A DNA stretch of 64,000 nucleotides, taken from NCBI RefSeq assembly GCF_000024465.1, contig NC_014010.1, positions 2,641,001 through 2,705,000 on the forward strand. Reading direction: 5' to 3'. Below, piece by piece: positions 1 to 7,853 of this stretch. The notes under the pieces are model-generated. The model was not told the origin of the DNA. It saw nothing but the letters and a program-made list of their open reading frames with translations, and ran no database searches. This DNA is from Candidatus Puniceispirillum marinum IMCC1322. Its GTDB lineage: Bacteria; Pseudomonadota; Alphaproteobacteria; Puniceispirillales; Puniceispirillaceae. The first letter of the stretch is position 1. Every line of letters starts with the position of its first letter. A program made the position numbers and the translations under genes.

Positions 1-250
1 GGTCAAGTCCGCCGAATAGCGGGAAATCGGGGAATGCCCAATAGATCCACCATCCAAAGAAAAAGAAAGTGACCGTGACCAAAGGAATGATCATGATATT
101 CTTCATTAGCGTGTGAAGATGGTTCTTGCGACGGCTTGCGCCAACCTCATACATGCAGAACCCGACATGAATAAGAAACATAAAGACTACGGTAACCCAA
201 TAATAGAACTCAGTAAAAATCGTGGTCAGTGCATTTAAATTGCCGACCAT
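1..250 (-). CDS. amt: Amt-family ammonium transporter, N-terminal part (runs off left edge)
   Basis: The first 83 codons read as two hydrophobic segments joined by a short loop (EVGASRRKNHLHTLMKN). This is the usual N-terminal layout of Amt/MEP/Rh ammonium channels, where TM1 ends in a Glu-containing motif followed by a basic loop and TM2. A strong ribosome site (GGAGG at 256-260) sits 5 bases before the ATG at 248-250. The sequence differs clearly from the AmtB encoded at 25622 and has no signal peptide before TM1, so it is a second, divergent ammonium transporter. The C-terminal part lies outside the window, so the conserved twin His pore residues cannot be checked. Confidence 0.8.
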   Translation of the reverse strand, partial: MVGNLNALTTIFTEFYYWVTVVFMFLIHVGFCMYEVGASRRKNHLHTLMKNIMIIPLVTVTFFFFGWWIYWAFPDFPLFGGLD

Positions 251-607
251 TATTACCTCCTATAGTTGTGTTAATATTATTTCTTAACTTTATTTTAACT
301 CCAAGAATAAAATTTTCATTACAATATAATATTTTATATTCATTGTTACGACGATAAAGTCAACCAATGTTTGAATATTAGCAATTTTCAATATGTGGTA
401 AATATATGACAGATATCATTCTTCATCACAGATCTGTGGGATAAAACCCAGCTGGATCTGGCGCGAAAAAATATGTCAGGTTCGCTTCATGTGACGGTGT
501 CAGCCTAGCCACTAGGCCAGCTGGCACAAGGTGGATTCTATCCACATGAAAGGGCATCATGGATCAAGGGTGTCATGAGTCAGGAGGACAAAACCTGCGA
601 CAGGCTG
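251..607. other. Non-coding stretch upstream of amt
   Basis: An AT-rich 357-bp region upstream of the leftward amt gene. No convincing gene is seen. A hairpin is possible at 429-460: outer arms CAGATC (429-434) and GATCTG (455-460), inner arms TGGG (437-440) and CCCA (447-450). It could be part of a leader, an operator or a terminator; nothing downstream decides between these. The promoter of amt should lie in the AT-rich part at about 265-420, but I could not fix a clear -35/-10 or a sigma-54 GG-N10-GC element. Confidence 0.4.
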
Positions 608-850
608 TTAGGCGATTTGTTGATCGTTGATGTTGCCTGTCGGGGTAAAGCGGATTTTGATCCCATGCTCAGACAATGTAAGGTAGGTCAATGTGGTCTT
701 GTTCTGCAGTTCAAAATGGGTGATACCCATAAGGACTTTTGTCCCCATGACTTCCAGAAACTGACCAGTGCCGTTGTCACGTAAAATATCGCCTTGTTGA
801 AGCAAGGGTATCTCCATTTGCAATGAGGGATATTCGATAGACTCAACCAT
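608..850 (-). CDS. Hypothetical small protein (80 aa)
   Basis: An 80-residue reading frame with balanced composition and no membrane segment. Its middle (GDILRDNGTGQFLEVMGTK) looks like a short beta-rich protein. The ribosome site is weak (AAGAGAT upstream of ATG). I prefer this strand to the overlapping plus-strand frame at 575-784, which is Cys-rich with odd composition. It stands alone between divergent neighbours. No family is recognised. Confidence 0.45.
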   Translation of the reverse strand: MVESIEYPSLQMEIPLLQQGDILRDNGTGQFLEVMGTKVLMGITHFELQNKTTLTYLTLSEHGIKIRFTPTGNINDQQIA

Positions 851-938
851 CGTATAGCAAATCTCTTACCCCTTGGCTATAATATAAGAACTGGTTTGGG
901 TATATTTTTATAGCGGGGTTTATCAGGTGATACAGAAT

Positions 939-1499
939 ATGAAATTAACTTTCAGCGCATTGATTTTTATCGCTTTTATTTTTTGTGCTTCGGGGCAGGT
1001 GTTAGCCGCAACCATGACGATTGGCGAATATGCTAAGGCACCTTTCGGGCAGGTGTTGTTTATGCGGCATGCTCTGGCACCGGGTACTGGTGATCCCGGA
1101 AATTTTGAAATGTCGGTTTGTGCAACCCAGCGCAATCTTGATGACGTGGGGCGGCAACAAGCGCGTGATCTGGGGGCGACGATGGCAAGCGCGGGCATAT
1201 CATTTGGTGCAGTCTATTCAAGCCAATGGTGTCGCTGTCTGGAAACGGCACATTTGCTTGACCAGGGGGTGGTGACACCTTTGCCTGGATTGAATTCATT
1301 TTATCAGGCGATTGTCCCGCGTGCCGCAACGCTTCAAAGCTTGCGCCAGTTTCTGGCCGGACTGGATAACGCGGCTGTCCCTGTTCTGATGGTAACCCAT
1401 TTTGTGACGATCAGCGCCATGACGGGCATGAGCGTGTCGAGTGGCGGGGCTGTTGCCTATGATATAGAAACAGGCCAAGCTGTCGAAATTATATTTTAA
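939..1499 (+). CDS. Exported histidine phosphatase superfamily protein
   Basis: A 186-residue protein with an N-terminal signal peptide (KLTFSALIFIAFIFCASG, cleavage near VLA-AT) and the histidine-phosphatase core. The RH motif that carries the phospho-accepting His is in LFMRHALAPGTGDP, and a second conserved His is in VLMVTHFVTI. Members hydrolyse phosphomonoesters; this one should act in the periplasm, and its substrate is unknown. I chose ATG 939 because AGGTGA at 925-930 lies 8 bases upstream; a GTG at 927 in frame is less likely. The family is clear, the specificity is not. Confidence 0.8.
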   Translation: MKLTFSALIFIAFIFCASGQVLAATMTIGEYAKAPFGQVLFMRHALAPGTGDPGNFEMSVCATQRNLDDVGRQQARDLGATMASAGISFGAVYSSQWCRCLETAHLLDQGVVTPLPGLNSFYQAIVPRAATLQSLRQFLAGLDNAAVPVLMVTHFVTISAMTGMSVSSGGAVAYDIETGQAVEIIF

Positions 1500-1533
1500 T
1501 GATTATCATGTAACGCCATTCAAGCAGGTTCCC

Positions 1534-2016
1534 ATGAGCATTTTTCTGACAATTTTTCTGGCAGGCGTTTTTGCCTGTATTATTCTGGATTTGTGGCAGA
1601 TAGGTCTGCAACGTCTTGTCGGCATTCCAGCCACCAATTGGGGAGTGGTTGGACGCTGGCTGATCGTCGGGCTCGGTACGGGTCGTTTTGTGAATGACCA
1701 GCTTGATGATACAGCCACCATAAAAAATGAAGCTGCGGCAGGCTGGACGCTGCATTACGCGGTGTCGATTGGGTATGGCGTTATTTATGCGGTGCTGATG
1801 TATCAGACGCCTTGGTTTGGTACCACATGGCTGGATGGTATCTATTTCGGAGCCGCCAGTGTTGTTGTGCCGTGGTTTATATTTCTGCCCTGTATGGGGA
1901 AAGGGATTTTGGCGCGTAAAACACCAAATCCGGTCAAGGTATGCGGGCTGGCTCTGGCCGCCCATATCATCTTTGGCGTTGCAATGGCGTTTGGCTTTGG
2001 ACTGTTCGGTACGTGA
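1534..2016 (+). CDS. DUF2938-family membrane protein
   Basis: A 160-residue integral membrane protein with about four hydrophobic segments. The N-terminal pattern (FLAGVFACIILDLWQIGLQR) and the GRW motif before the second helix match the DUF2938 family, whose function is unknown. It lies 34 bases after the phosphatase gene and 52 bases before the LysE-type exporter, in the same direction, so a small operon is possible. No catalytic residues are identifiable. Confidence 0.7.
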   Translation: MSIFLTIFLAGVFACIILDLWQIGLQRLVGIPATNWGVVGRWLIVGLGTGRFVNDQLDDTATIKNEAAAGWTLHYAVSIGYGVIYAVLMYQTPWFGTTWLDGIYFGAASVVVPWFIFLPCMGKGILARKTPNPVKVCGLALAAHIIFGVAMAFGFGLFGT

Positions 2017-2068
2017 TAGGCATAGTCCATTTAGCATTTCAGATGTCGTGAAAGGATAAATTTCAGGT

Positions 2069-2692
2069 ATGTTGTTTCACGATTGGATATCTCTGGGTTT
2101 TATATGTCTGATGGGAGCGATGTCTCCAGGGCCAAGCTTGCTGGTCATTCTGGCGTGTATGCGCGAAGGTGGCAAAGCATCCGGTTTCATGGCGTCGATT
2201 GGGCATGGTATAGGCGTATCACTATACGCGCTGGCCTCGGCAACCGGTCTGGGGCTTTTGTTGCTTGCGAGTCCGGTAGCGCTGGGTGTTTTGCAGTTTC
2301 TAGGTGCTTGTTTTCTGTTTTATGTTGGCTGGAAGCTGTTTTCCAGCGCGCTTCGTCCCGCTTCCCTCGATGCTGACACTAAAGCCTTGCCGCTTGGCCA
2401 TATGTTTCGTGATGGATTTCTGATTGCCATTTTCAATCCCAAAATTGCGATCTTTTTCCTATCGGTATTCAGCCAGTTTCTGAGCCCCGGGCAATCCAGC
2501 CTTGTGCATGTGCAGATGGCATTGGTGGCTGGAACAATCGATACGCTTGTCTATATCGGGGTTGTGTTGCTGGCCAGCAGTCCTGTGGTGAACAGGCTGT
2601 TGATCGGGCCAAACCGCTATCGCGATCTGTCGATTGGCAGTTTTTTGATGGTTGTGTCGATGGGGCTTGTGTTTAAGCAACTATATAGCTGA
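2069..2692 (+). CDS. LysE/RhtB-family amino acid exporter
   Basis: A 207-residue inner-membrane protein with about six hydrophobic helices. The family signature near the N-terminus (GAMSPGPSLLVILACMREGG) and the NPK motif in the middle (AIFNPKIAIFFLSVF) are characteristic of the LysE/RhtB superfamily, which exports amino acids or related metabolites using the proton gradient. The length is normal for the family. The substrate cannot be told from sequence. The next gene begins after the Pho-type promoter at 2718, so this is probably the last gene of its own unit. Confidence 0.85.
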   Translation: MLFHDWISLGFICLMGAMSPGPSLLVILACMREGGKASGFMASIGHGIGVSLYALASATGLGLLLLASPVALGVLQFLGACFLFYVGWKLFSSALRPASLDADTKALPLGHMFRDGFLIAIFNPKIAIFFLSVFSQFLSPGQSSLVHVQMALVAGTIDTLVYIGVVLLASSPVVNRLLIGPNRYRDLSIGSFLMVVSMGLVFKQLYS

Positions 2693-2717
2693 AGGCATGG
2701 CAACATCAAGCCGGTGT

Positions 2718-2765
2718 CTGTTATATAAATGTAAAATTCTTGTAATATTATTGTCACGCTATAAT
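2718..2765 (+). promoter_or_regulatory. Tandem PhoB box (four half-sites) with -10 element
   Basis: Four 7-base half-sites stand at an exact 11-bp period: CTGTTAT (2718), ATGTAAA (2729), TTGTAAT (2740) and TTGTCAC (2751), separated by 4-base AT-rich spacers. This is the architecture of PhoB operators (consensus CTGTCAT repeated every 11 bp). A perfect -10 hexamer TATAAT is at 2760-2765, so the third repeat lies about where a -35 element would be, as in PhoB-activated promoters. It precedes the plcP-like gene and predicts induction by phosphate starvation. The match was made by eye, not with a scored matrix. Confidence 0.8.
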
Positions 2766-2809
2766 CGCAATATCTGCCGCAATCAATTAAGCATATTTGT
2801 GGTGTGGAT

Positions 2810-3694
2810 ATGTATCCTGAGATTAGTAAATACCGTACGATCTGGATTTCGGATCTACATCTTGGCACCAAAGGGTCGAAAGCTGCCGAAATTTTACATT
2901 TTCTGAAATATACCCAATCGGAAACGCTGTATCTTGTTGGTGATATTATTGATGGCTGGCGTCTGAAACGAAGCTGGTACTGGCCACAGTTACATAATGA
3001 TGTTGTGCAAAAGTTGTTGCGCAAAGCCCGGCACGGCACCCAAGTCTATTATATTCCGGGCAATCATGATGAGGCGGCGCGAAGCTATTACGGCCTTTCA
3101 TTTGGTGATGTGCAAATACATGGTGACTTTATTCACGAAACAGCCGATGGAAAGCGGTTATGGGTTGTGCATGGCGACCTGTTTGACAATGTGATTCAGC
3201 ATGCAAGATGGCTAGCCTATCTTGGGGATTATGCCTATACATTCCTGCTTGTTATGAATCGCTGGCTTAATATTGGCCGGCGGTTTTTCAACTGGCCTTA
3301 TTGGTCATTTTCACAATATCTCAAACTAAAGGTCAAATCAGCGGTTTCATTTATATCGGCTTTTGAAACAGCGATTGTTACCGAGACTAAGCGCAAAAAT
3401 TGCGATGGCGTTGTATGTGGCCATATCCACAAACCCGAAATGCGTGATATTGACGGCATTACCTATTGCAATGACGGTGATTGGGTCGAGTCATTATCGG
3501 CTTTGGTTGAACATCATGACGGGCGTATCGAAATCCTAGAATGGAACGATTTTGTGGCTCTTTACCCATTTATAAAAGATACGCACACGCACACGGCTGC
3601 CGATATTAGCTTTGATGCGCGTGATACAAAGGATGCAACCAAGGGAGAGGCGGCGCCGCAGTCCCTGACTGATGCATTAACCGCTTTAAGGTAA
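2810..3694 (+). CDS. plcP: PlcP-like metallophosphoesterase (phospholipase C type)
   Basis: A 294-residue calcineurin-type metallophosphoesterase carrying every metal motif in order: ISDLHLG (residues 13-19), VGDIIDGW (43-50), PGNHDE (83-88), VVHGD (119-123) and CGHIHKPE (203-210). The family includes LpxH-type UDP-diacylglucosamine hydrolases and PlcP, which releases diacylglycerol from phospholipids under phosphate stress in rhizobia and marine bacteria. I favour PlcP because the gene sits behind a PhoB box and is coupled (TAATG overlap) to a glycosyltransferase that could use diacylglycerol. LpxH activity cannot be excluded from motifs alone. ATG 2810 was chosen over an in-frame GTG at 2804; neither has a strong ribosome site. 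Confidence 0.75.
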   Translation: MYPEISKYRTIWISDLHLGTKGSKAAEILHFLKYTQSETLYLVGDIIDGWRLKRSWYWPQLHNDVVQKLLRKARHGTQVYYIPGNHDEAARSYYGLSFGDVQIHGDFIHETADGKRLWVVHGDLFDNVIQHARWLAYLGDYAYTFLLVMNRWLNIGRRFFNWPYWSFSQYLKLKVKSAVSFISAFETAIVTETKRKNCDGVVCGHIHKPEMRDIDGITYCNDGDWVESLSALVEHHDGRIEILEWNDFVALYPFIKDTHTHTAADISFDARDTKDATKGEAAPQSLTDALTALR

Positions 3695-5124
3695 TGGCCA
3701 CAAAACAATTTAAAATACTGATAGTCAGCGATGCCTGGTATCCTCAGGTTAACGGGGTTGTGCGCACCTTGACCTATACACGCAATATTCTGACCAGTCG
3801 CGGGCATGAGGTCACGATGATTACACCGGATCTGTTCCGATCATTTCCGTGCCCAACCTATCCGGAAATTCGTCTGGCGCTGTTTCCCAGTGCGCGGGTT
3901 GCCGAGATTATCCGTGAGACGGCGCCCGATATTTTGCATATTGCCACCGAAGGACCGCTGGGGATGGCCGCGCGTAATTATGCGGTGCGGCATAATCTGA
4001 ATTTTTCGACAGCCTATCATACGCGGTTTCCCGAATATGTTCATTCGCGCACGATGATACCGTTATCATTGACCTATATGTTTATCCGCTGGTTTCATAA
4101 GCATTCGAAAGCGGTCATGGTGCCGACCCCGACAGTTTTGCGGGATTTACAGACATGGAAGATAGGGAATCCAGTTTACTGGCCTCGCGGTGTCGAGCTG
4201 GATTTATTCACACCAGATGACAAGCGCAAGCCACATAAAAAACCAATCTATCTGTCGGTTGGCCGTGTTGCGGTTGAAAAAAATCTTGAAGCGTTTCTAT
4301 CGCTTGATCTTGATGGCGAAAAATGGGTTGTCGGTGATGGCCCTGCGATGAAAAAGCTGAAAGCCAAATATCCCGATGTCAATTTTATCGGCACCAAGAG
4401 TAAAGAGGATTTGCCGTATTATTATAATCTTGCAGATGTGTTCGTTTTTCCCAGTAAAACAGACACTTTTGGTCTCGTTTTGCTGGAAGCGATGGCCTGT
4501 GGAGTGCCTGTTGCTGCCTTTCCGGTTACAGGTCCGATCGATGTTGTAGGAATGCCGGAAGCGTCACAAGCACCTCAAGGCGGTGTTCTGGATCATGACC
4601 TGAAGGTGGCTTGCGAAGCGGCTCTGAGCTTGCCACGCGATAAGGTGCGTGCCTATGCGGAAACCTTTTCGTGGGATGCGGCGACGTCTTTGTTCGAAAG
4701 TCACCTTGTCGCAAGCCGCGCCGACACGACATATAATATTATTGATAACCCACATAAAGGTAACAAGGGCATTAGCCGCGCAATGCGGGCGGCCAAAAAT
4801 TCCATTGCCGGTCTGGTATTTGCCATTAATGAAGAAAGCGCATTTCGCCAAGAGCTTATTCTGGCGTTGATCCTTGTGCCGGTGGCTGTGTATCTGCCTG
4901 TCACCTATATGGAAAAGACAGTGATGATCGCGTCCGTGATGCTGGTTCTGATTGTTGAATTGCTCAATTCAAGTGTTGAAGCGGCCATTGACCGGATTTC
5001 ATTCGACCATCATGGGCTATCCAAGCGCGCCAAGGATTATGGTAGTGCGGCGGTGTTTCTGGCTTTGGCCTTGTGCGGGGGGATATATGCTGCGGTGCTG
5101 GTATCGTTTCTCTGGCCAGTCTAG
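3694..5124 (+). CDS. Fusion: GT4 glycosyltransferase (Agt-like) plus DgkA-type diacylglycerol kinase
   Basis: A 476-residue protein with two enzymes. Residues 1-345 are a GT4 glycosyltransferase: N-terminal Rossmann start (ILIVSDAWYPQVNGVVRT), SVGRVAVEKN near 188-197 and the nucleotide-sugar loop DTFGLVLLEAMACG near 257-270. Residues 360-476 are a complete prokaryotic diacylglycerol kinase: NEESAFRQE (379-387), VELLNSSVEAAIDR (421-434) and RAKDYGSAAV (445-454), with three membrane helices. These keep the residues equivalent to E. coli Glu28, Glu69, Asn72, Glu76, Lys94 and Asp95. The gene overlaps plcP (TAATG). Inferred role: diacylglycerol freed by PlcP is either glycosylated to a phosphorus-free glycolipid or phosphorylated to phosphatidate by the same polypeptide, on the cytoplasmic face of the inner membrane. 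DgkA is usually a stand-alone protein of about 120 residues. Confidence 0.85.
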   Translation: MATKQFKILIVSDAWYPQVNGVVRTLTYTRNILTSRGHEVTMITPDLFRSFPCPTYPEIRLALFPSARVAEIIRETAPDILHIATEGPLGMAARNYAVRHNLNFSTAYHTRFPEYVHSRTMIPLSLTYMFIRWFHKHSKAVMVPTPTVLRDLQTWKIGNPVYWPRGVELDLFTPDDKRKPHKKPIYLSVGRVAVEKNLEAFLSLDLDGEKWVVGDGPAMKKLKAKYPDVNFIGTKSKEDLPYYYNLADVFVFPSKTDTFGLVLLEAMACGVPVAAFPVTGPIDVVGMPEASQAPQGGVLDHDLKVACEAALSLPRDKVRAYAETFSWDAATSLFESHLVASRADTTYNIIDNPHKGNKGISRAMRAAKNSIAGLVFAINEESAFRQELILALILVPVAVYLPVTYMEKTVMIASVMLVLIVELLNSSVEAAIDRISFDHHGLSKRAKDYGSAAVFLALALCGGIYAAVLVSFLWPV

Positions 5125-5234
5125 GCCATCCGGCATATTCAAAGTTATTTAATAATTATCTAATTTAGAGTGTTTACAAACTAATGTAATCACACCTAAG
5201 CTTGTTAACTGTTGTTTCAGTGATGGAGTACGTT

Positions 5235-6062
5235 ATGACTTTAGCGCCAGCGCCTCGACCAGATAATGAAGACCGCCGGGTTCAGGTCGTACAAAACACC
5301 GGTATCATTGATACCAATCAAGGCGATATGTTTCGCGTCTATTGTGAAATAGCCAAGGATTTACTGGATTATGATGCGGCTATTTTCAGCCTGTTTGATA
5401 GCGAAGATCAATGCCATATCGCCAAAATAGGTATGCCAAATAGCGACCCAGACACCAAAGGCAACCGCAATACCAGCCTCTGCGCTTATGTTTTGTTGCA
5501 AACCGAGCCTTTGCTGATCCCTAATATTTGTGAGCATGACGTTTATAATAAATCGCCAGCTGTGCAATCAGGCGAATTTACCGGTGCCTATGCAGGCTTT
5601 CCGGTCATAAACAAAGATAATTATGCGCTTGGCACATTATGTATGTTGAACTGGGTGCCAAAAGTAACATCACCTGACAAGGTTGAGCTGGTCAAGAAAC
5701 TGACCAAGCGGATCGCACATCAGCTGGATACGCATACCGAGCAAAAGGAAGTCACATCGCAAAAGATCATGAAGGCGATGGATACATTCTTTGACCGTTT
5801 CGAGTCTTCAAATAACCGCGATTTCAGAAACTTCATGTCATTGTTCAGTGGCTTGCCTGTTCATGCCAGCAAGCTGCAGATGTTTGTCGAAGCCGGTTTG
5901 TGTGAAGTCGATGATAATGATCGCGGAAAACTGACAACCCAAGGGCAGAAATTTCAAGTCGAGATGGGCTTGCAAACCAAAGTCCTGAATAAGGTGCGTG
6001 TCGAAGGTGACGCCGCTGAATCAATGGTCAACGATATGCTTAGTCAATTGGAAACGCTGTAA
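5235..6062 (+). CDS. GAF-domain protein
   Basis: A 275-residue soluble protein. Residues about 35-185 resemble a GAF sensor domain (YDAAIFSLFDSEDQCHIAKIG, then the typical SLCAYVLLQTEPLLIPN and YAGFPVINKDNYALGTLCML blocks). The C-terminal 90 residues have no output domain I recognise. ATG 5235 was chosen because GGAG (5226-5229) lies 6 bases upstream; two earlier in-frame starts lack this. It is followed after one base by the next gene, so the two are translationally linked. It follows the lipid operon by 110 bp, but I see no Pho box for it. Confidence 0.75.
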   Translation: MTLAPAPRPDNEDRRVQVVQNTGIIDTNQGDMFRVYCEIAKDLLDYDAAIFSLFDSEDQCHIAKIGMPNSDPDTKGNRNTSLCAYVLLQTEPLLIPNICEHDVYNKSPAVQSGEFTGAYAGFPVINKDNYALGTLCMLNWVPKVTSPDKVELVKKLTKRIAHQLDTHTEQKEVTSQKIMKAMDTFFDRFESSNNRDFRNFMSLFSGLPVHASKLQMFVEAGLCEVDDNDRGKLTTQGQKFQVEMGLQTKVLNKVRVEGDAAESMVNDMLSQLETL

Positions 6063-6063
6063 A

Positions 6064-6417
6064 ATGTACGCAAAAATCTACCAGTATAAATTCGCCAATG
6101 TAAATGAAGCCAAGGTTGCCGCGGCATTCTGTTCGGATTATCTAGGCGGCAAAATTGCCGAATATAAATTTCAGGCGATCAATGTGGCGATTGGCAAAGG
6201 TGGCGATCTGTCGATACTGATCAAGTTCGAAGATATCAACAAGCTGAAAAAATATGAGGAAAAGGCGCAGAGCTTTATCAATGAGCTTAAAGGCAGCTTT
6301 GTGTTCAAGGAAAATCATTTTGCAGGTGTGTTCGTGCTGAATTACGAAGCCGAAGCCAGCGCCAGGGAGCTGAAAATGTCAGGCCCAGTCAAGGTACTTG
6401 ACGAAAGCAACGCCTAG
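6064..6417 (+). CDS. Conserved hypothetical protein (117 aa) coupled to the GAF gene
   Basis: A 117-residue protein beginning one base after the GAF stop codon (TAAAATG), a spacing that implies coupled translation. It is a mixed alpha/beta soluble sequence with a repeated Lys/Glu-rich amphipathic region (EDINKLKKYEEKAQSFINEL) and a Phe-rich strand after it. I do not recognise the family. Its tight link suggests that it works with the GAF sensor, for example as its partner or output. Confidence 0.65.
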   Translation: MYAKIYQYKFANVNEAKVAAAFCSDYLGGKIAEYKFQAINVAIGKGGDLSILIKFEDINKLKKYEEKAQSFINELKGSFVFKENHFAGVFVLNYEAEASARELKMSGPVKVLDESNA

Positions 6418-6474
6418 GGCGTCGTACCCAGCACCGTATGCACAGCAATATATACCCAGCTCTATATAAAGGGA

Positions 6475-6497
6475 AAAGCGCGATGTTAGCCGCGCTT
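6475..6497 (-). terminator. Probable intrinsic terminator at the 3' end of folE
   Basis: On the minus strand AAGCGCG pairs with CGCGCTT across an 8-base loop that contains the folE stop codon, followed by TTTTCCC. The stem is 7 bp and GC-rich, the U-run short. Arms lie at 6476-6482 and 6491-6497. Confidence 0.45.
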
Positions 6498-7127
6498 GGC
6501 CTGATCCAGAAAACGCCCGCGTAAATCAGCATCATTTTCAAATACGCCGGTAAAGCGCGTTGTCAGCATTGATACGTCAGGTTTGCGTACCCCGCGGGTG
6601 GTCATACATTGATGCTGGGCATCCATCAGAATGGCCACGCCTTTCGGCTTTAAAGCTGTCTGAATACAGTTTGCAACCTGGGCGGTCAGGGTTTCTTGTG
6701 TTTGCAGACGGCGGGCAAAGCTGTCCAGGACACGTGCCAGCTTGGAAATGCCCACAACACGCTTGTCAGGCATATAGGCAATATGGGCAACGCCCAGAAT
6801 GGGCACCATGTGATGTTCGCAATGGCTTTCCATGCGGATGTTGCGCAACATGACCATATCATCATAACCTTCGACTTCGTCAAAGGTGCGCTCAAGCATT
6901 TCCATAGGGTCTTCGGTATAGCCGACGCAGAATTCTTTCCACGCGCGTGCCACCCGGCCGGGGGTGCCAACAAGACCTTCACGAGTCGGGTCGTCACCAG
7001 CCCAGCGCAAAAGCACCTCAACGGCAGCTTCGGCTTCTTCACGACTAGGCGTGGCGGTTATGTCTGAATTACCAGTATCTGTGTCATGAGAAACTGCGTC
7101 ATCGTTGGCATCGTATGGTGTCATCAT
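6486..7127 (-). CDS. folE: GTP cyclohydrolase I
   Basis: A 213-residue type IA GTP cyclohydrolase, which converts GTP to 7,8-dihydroneopterin triphosphate for folate (and queuosine) synthesis. Zinc ligands are visible in ESHCEHHMVPILG and AQHQCMTTRG; the core begins at TREGLVGTPGRVARAW. The first 30 residues are a variable Asp/Ser/Thr-rich tail. A divergent dihydrofolate-reductase-like gene lies 170 bp upstream on the same strand, so both ends of the folate path may be encoded side by side. Family assignment is firm. Confidence 0.95.
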   Translation of the reverse strand: MMTPYDANDDAVSHDTDTGNSDITATPSREEAEAAVEVLLRWAGDDPTREGLVGTPGRVARAWKEFCVGYTEDPMEMLERTFDEVEGYDDMVMLRNIRMESHCEHHMVPILGVAHIAYMPDKRVVGISKLARVLDSFARRLQTQETLTAQVANCIQTALKPKGVAILMDAQHQCMTTRGVRKPDVSMLTTRFTGVFENDADLRGRFLDQAKRG

Positions 7128-7297
7128 CTAATTTGTTCTCATCAAACGGTCAAAATAATTTTAGGTGGAACAAAAGTGAAGTTCCGATGGATGTTGTAGG
7201 CAATTTCTTCGTTATTACGTATGAACTTAATGGCAAATATCAAGCCAAAAACTACATTATTCCTTATGGATGAAATGAATGAGCTTGTCAAAGCTAC

Positions 7298-7783
7298 CTA
7301 TTCCCATATTTCAAAGCAAAGATCAGGCGTTGTTTGCCCTTGCCATGATTTCATGCATTTACGGTTTTGCAACAAAATATCCAAATTAATCGCACGGTCA
7401 TGTGTATAGCTACCATTGATCCGCGTGATTAGTAATTGTTCAACCGCATAGGCGCTGGCTTCATACCACGGTACGCCGCCAACGACAAAAACATCCTTGG
7501 TCGGATGCTTGGCCTGCACATCGGCAAGGATTTCATGCGGTTTCATATGTTGCCAGTTATAAATACCAAGGCTGCCAGGTGCGACGATGTTACGCGCACT
7601 GACAATATAGAATGCGCGCTCGTCATCTATGGTTTTGATCGAACCAGAACAGCCAATACGAACAGCGTTCAGCGTGTTGTCCATATACCATTGCTGATCC
7701 TCAATGAAGGTGCCTTCCCAGGGTAGCTTGCCCTTAAAGCCAATCTCACCATTCTGTCCAACAGCTACAATTGACTTAATCAC
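7298..7783 (-). CDS. Divergent dihydrofolate reductase-like protein
   Basis: A 161-residue protein with DHFR length and end-to-end pattern: MIKSIVAVGQNGEIG at the N-terminus, LPW then an Asp aligned with E. coli Asp27 (EDQQWYMDNT), VFVVGGVPWYEA matching the NADPH glycine turn, and a C-terminal CFEIWE like the CFEILER end of DHFR. The usual GRxTWESIG block is replaced by GCSGSIKTI. It could reduce dihydrofolate or another pterin. The start is GTG with no clear ribosome site. It lies just upstream of folE on the same strand. The fold is fairly sure, the substrate is not. Confidence 0.65.
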   Translation of the reverse strand: MIKSIVAVGQNGEIGFKGKLPWEGTFIEDQQWYMDNTLNAVRIGCSGSIKTIDDERAFYIVSARNIVAPGSLGIYNWQHMKPHEILADVQAKHPTKDVFVVGGVPWYEASAYAVEQLLITRINGSYTHDRAINLDILLQNRKCMKSWQGQTTPDLCFEIWE

Positions 7784-7853
7784 GTATATGGCACCATTTT
7801 TGAGTTACACAACATCTTGTTCCTCTAATTAAGTAGGTGTTCCAGGACAGAAT

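Noticed and set aside
575-784. Rightward 69-aa frame overlapping the leftward 80-aa frame
   Set aside because: Cys-rich, no ribosome site and poorer composition than the opposite frame.
2810-3694. LpxH (UDP-2,3-diacylglucosamine diphosphatase) as the name for this gene
   Set aside because: The motifs fit both LpxH and PlcP, but the Pho promoter and coupled glycosyltransferase-kinase point to PlcP; kept only as an alternative.
7221-7409. Rightward 62-aa frame overlapping the DHFR-like gene
   Set aside because: Mostly antisense to the DHFR-like coding region, no ribosome site.
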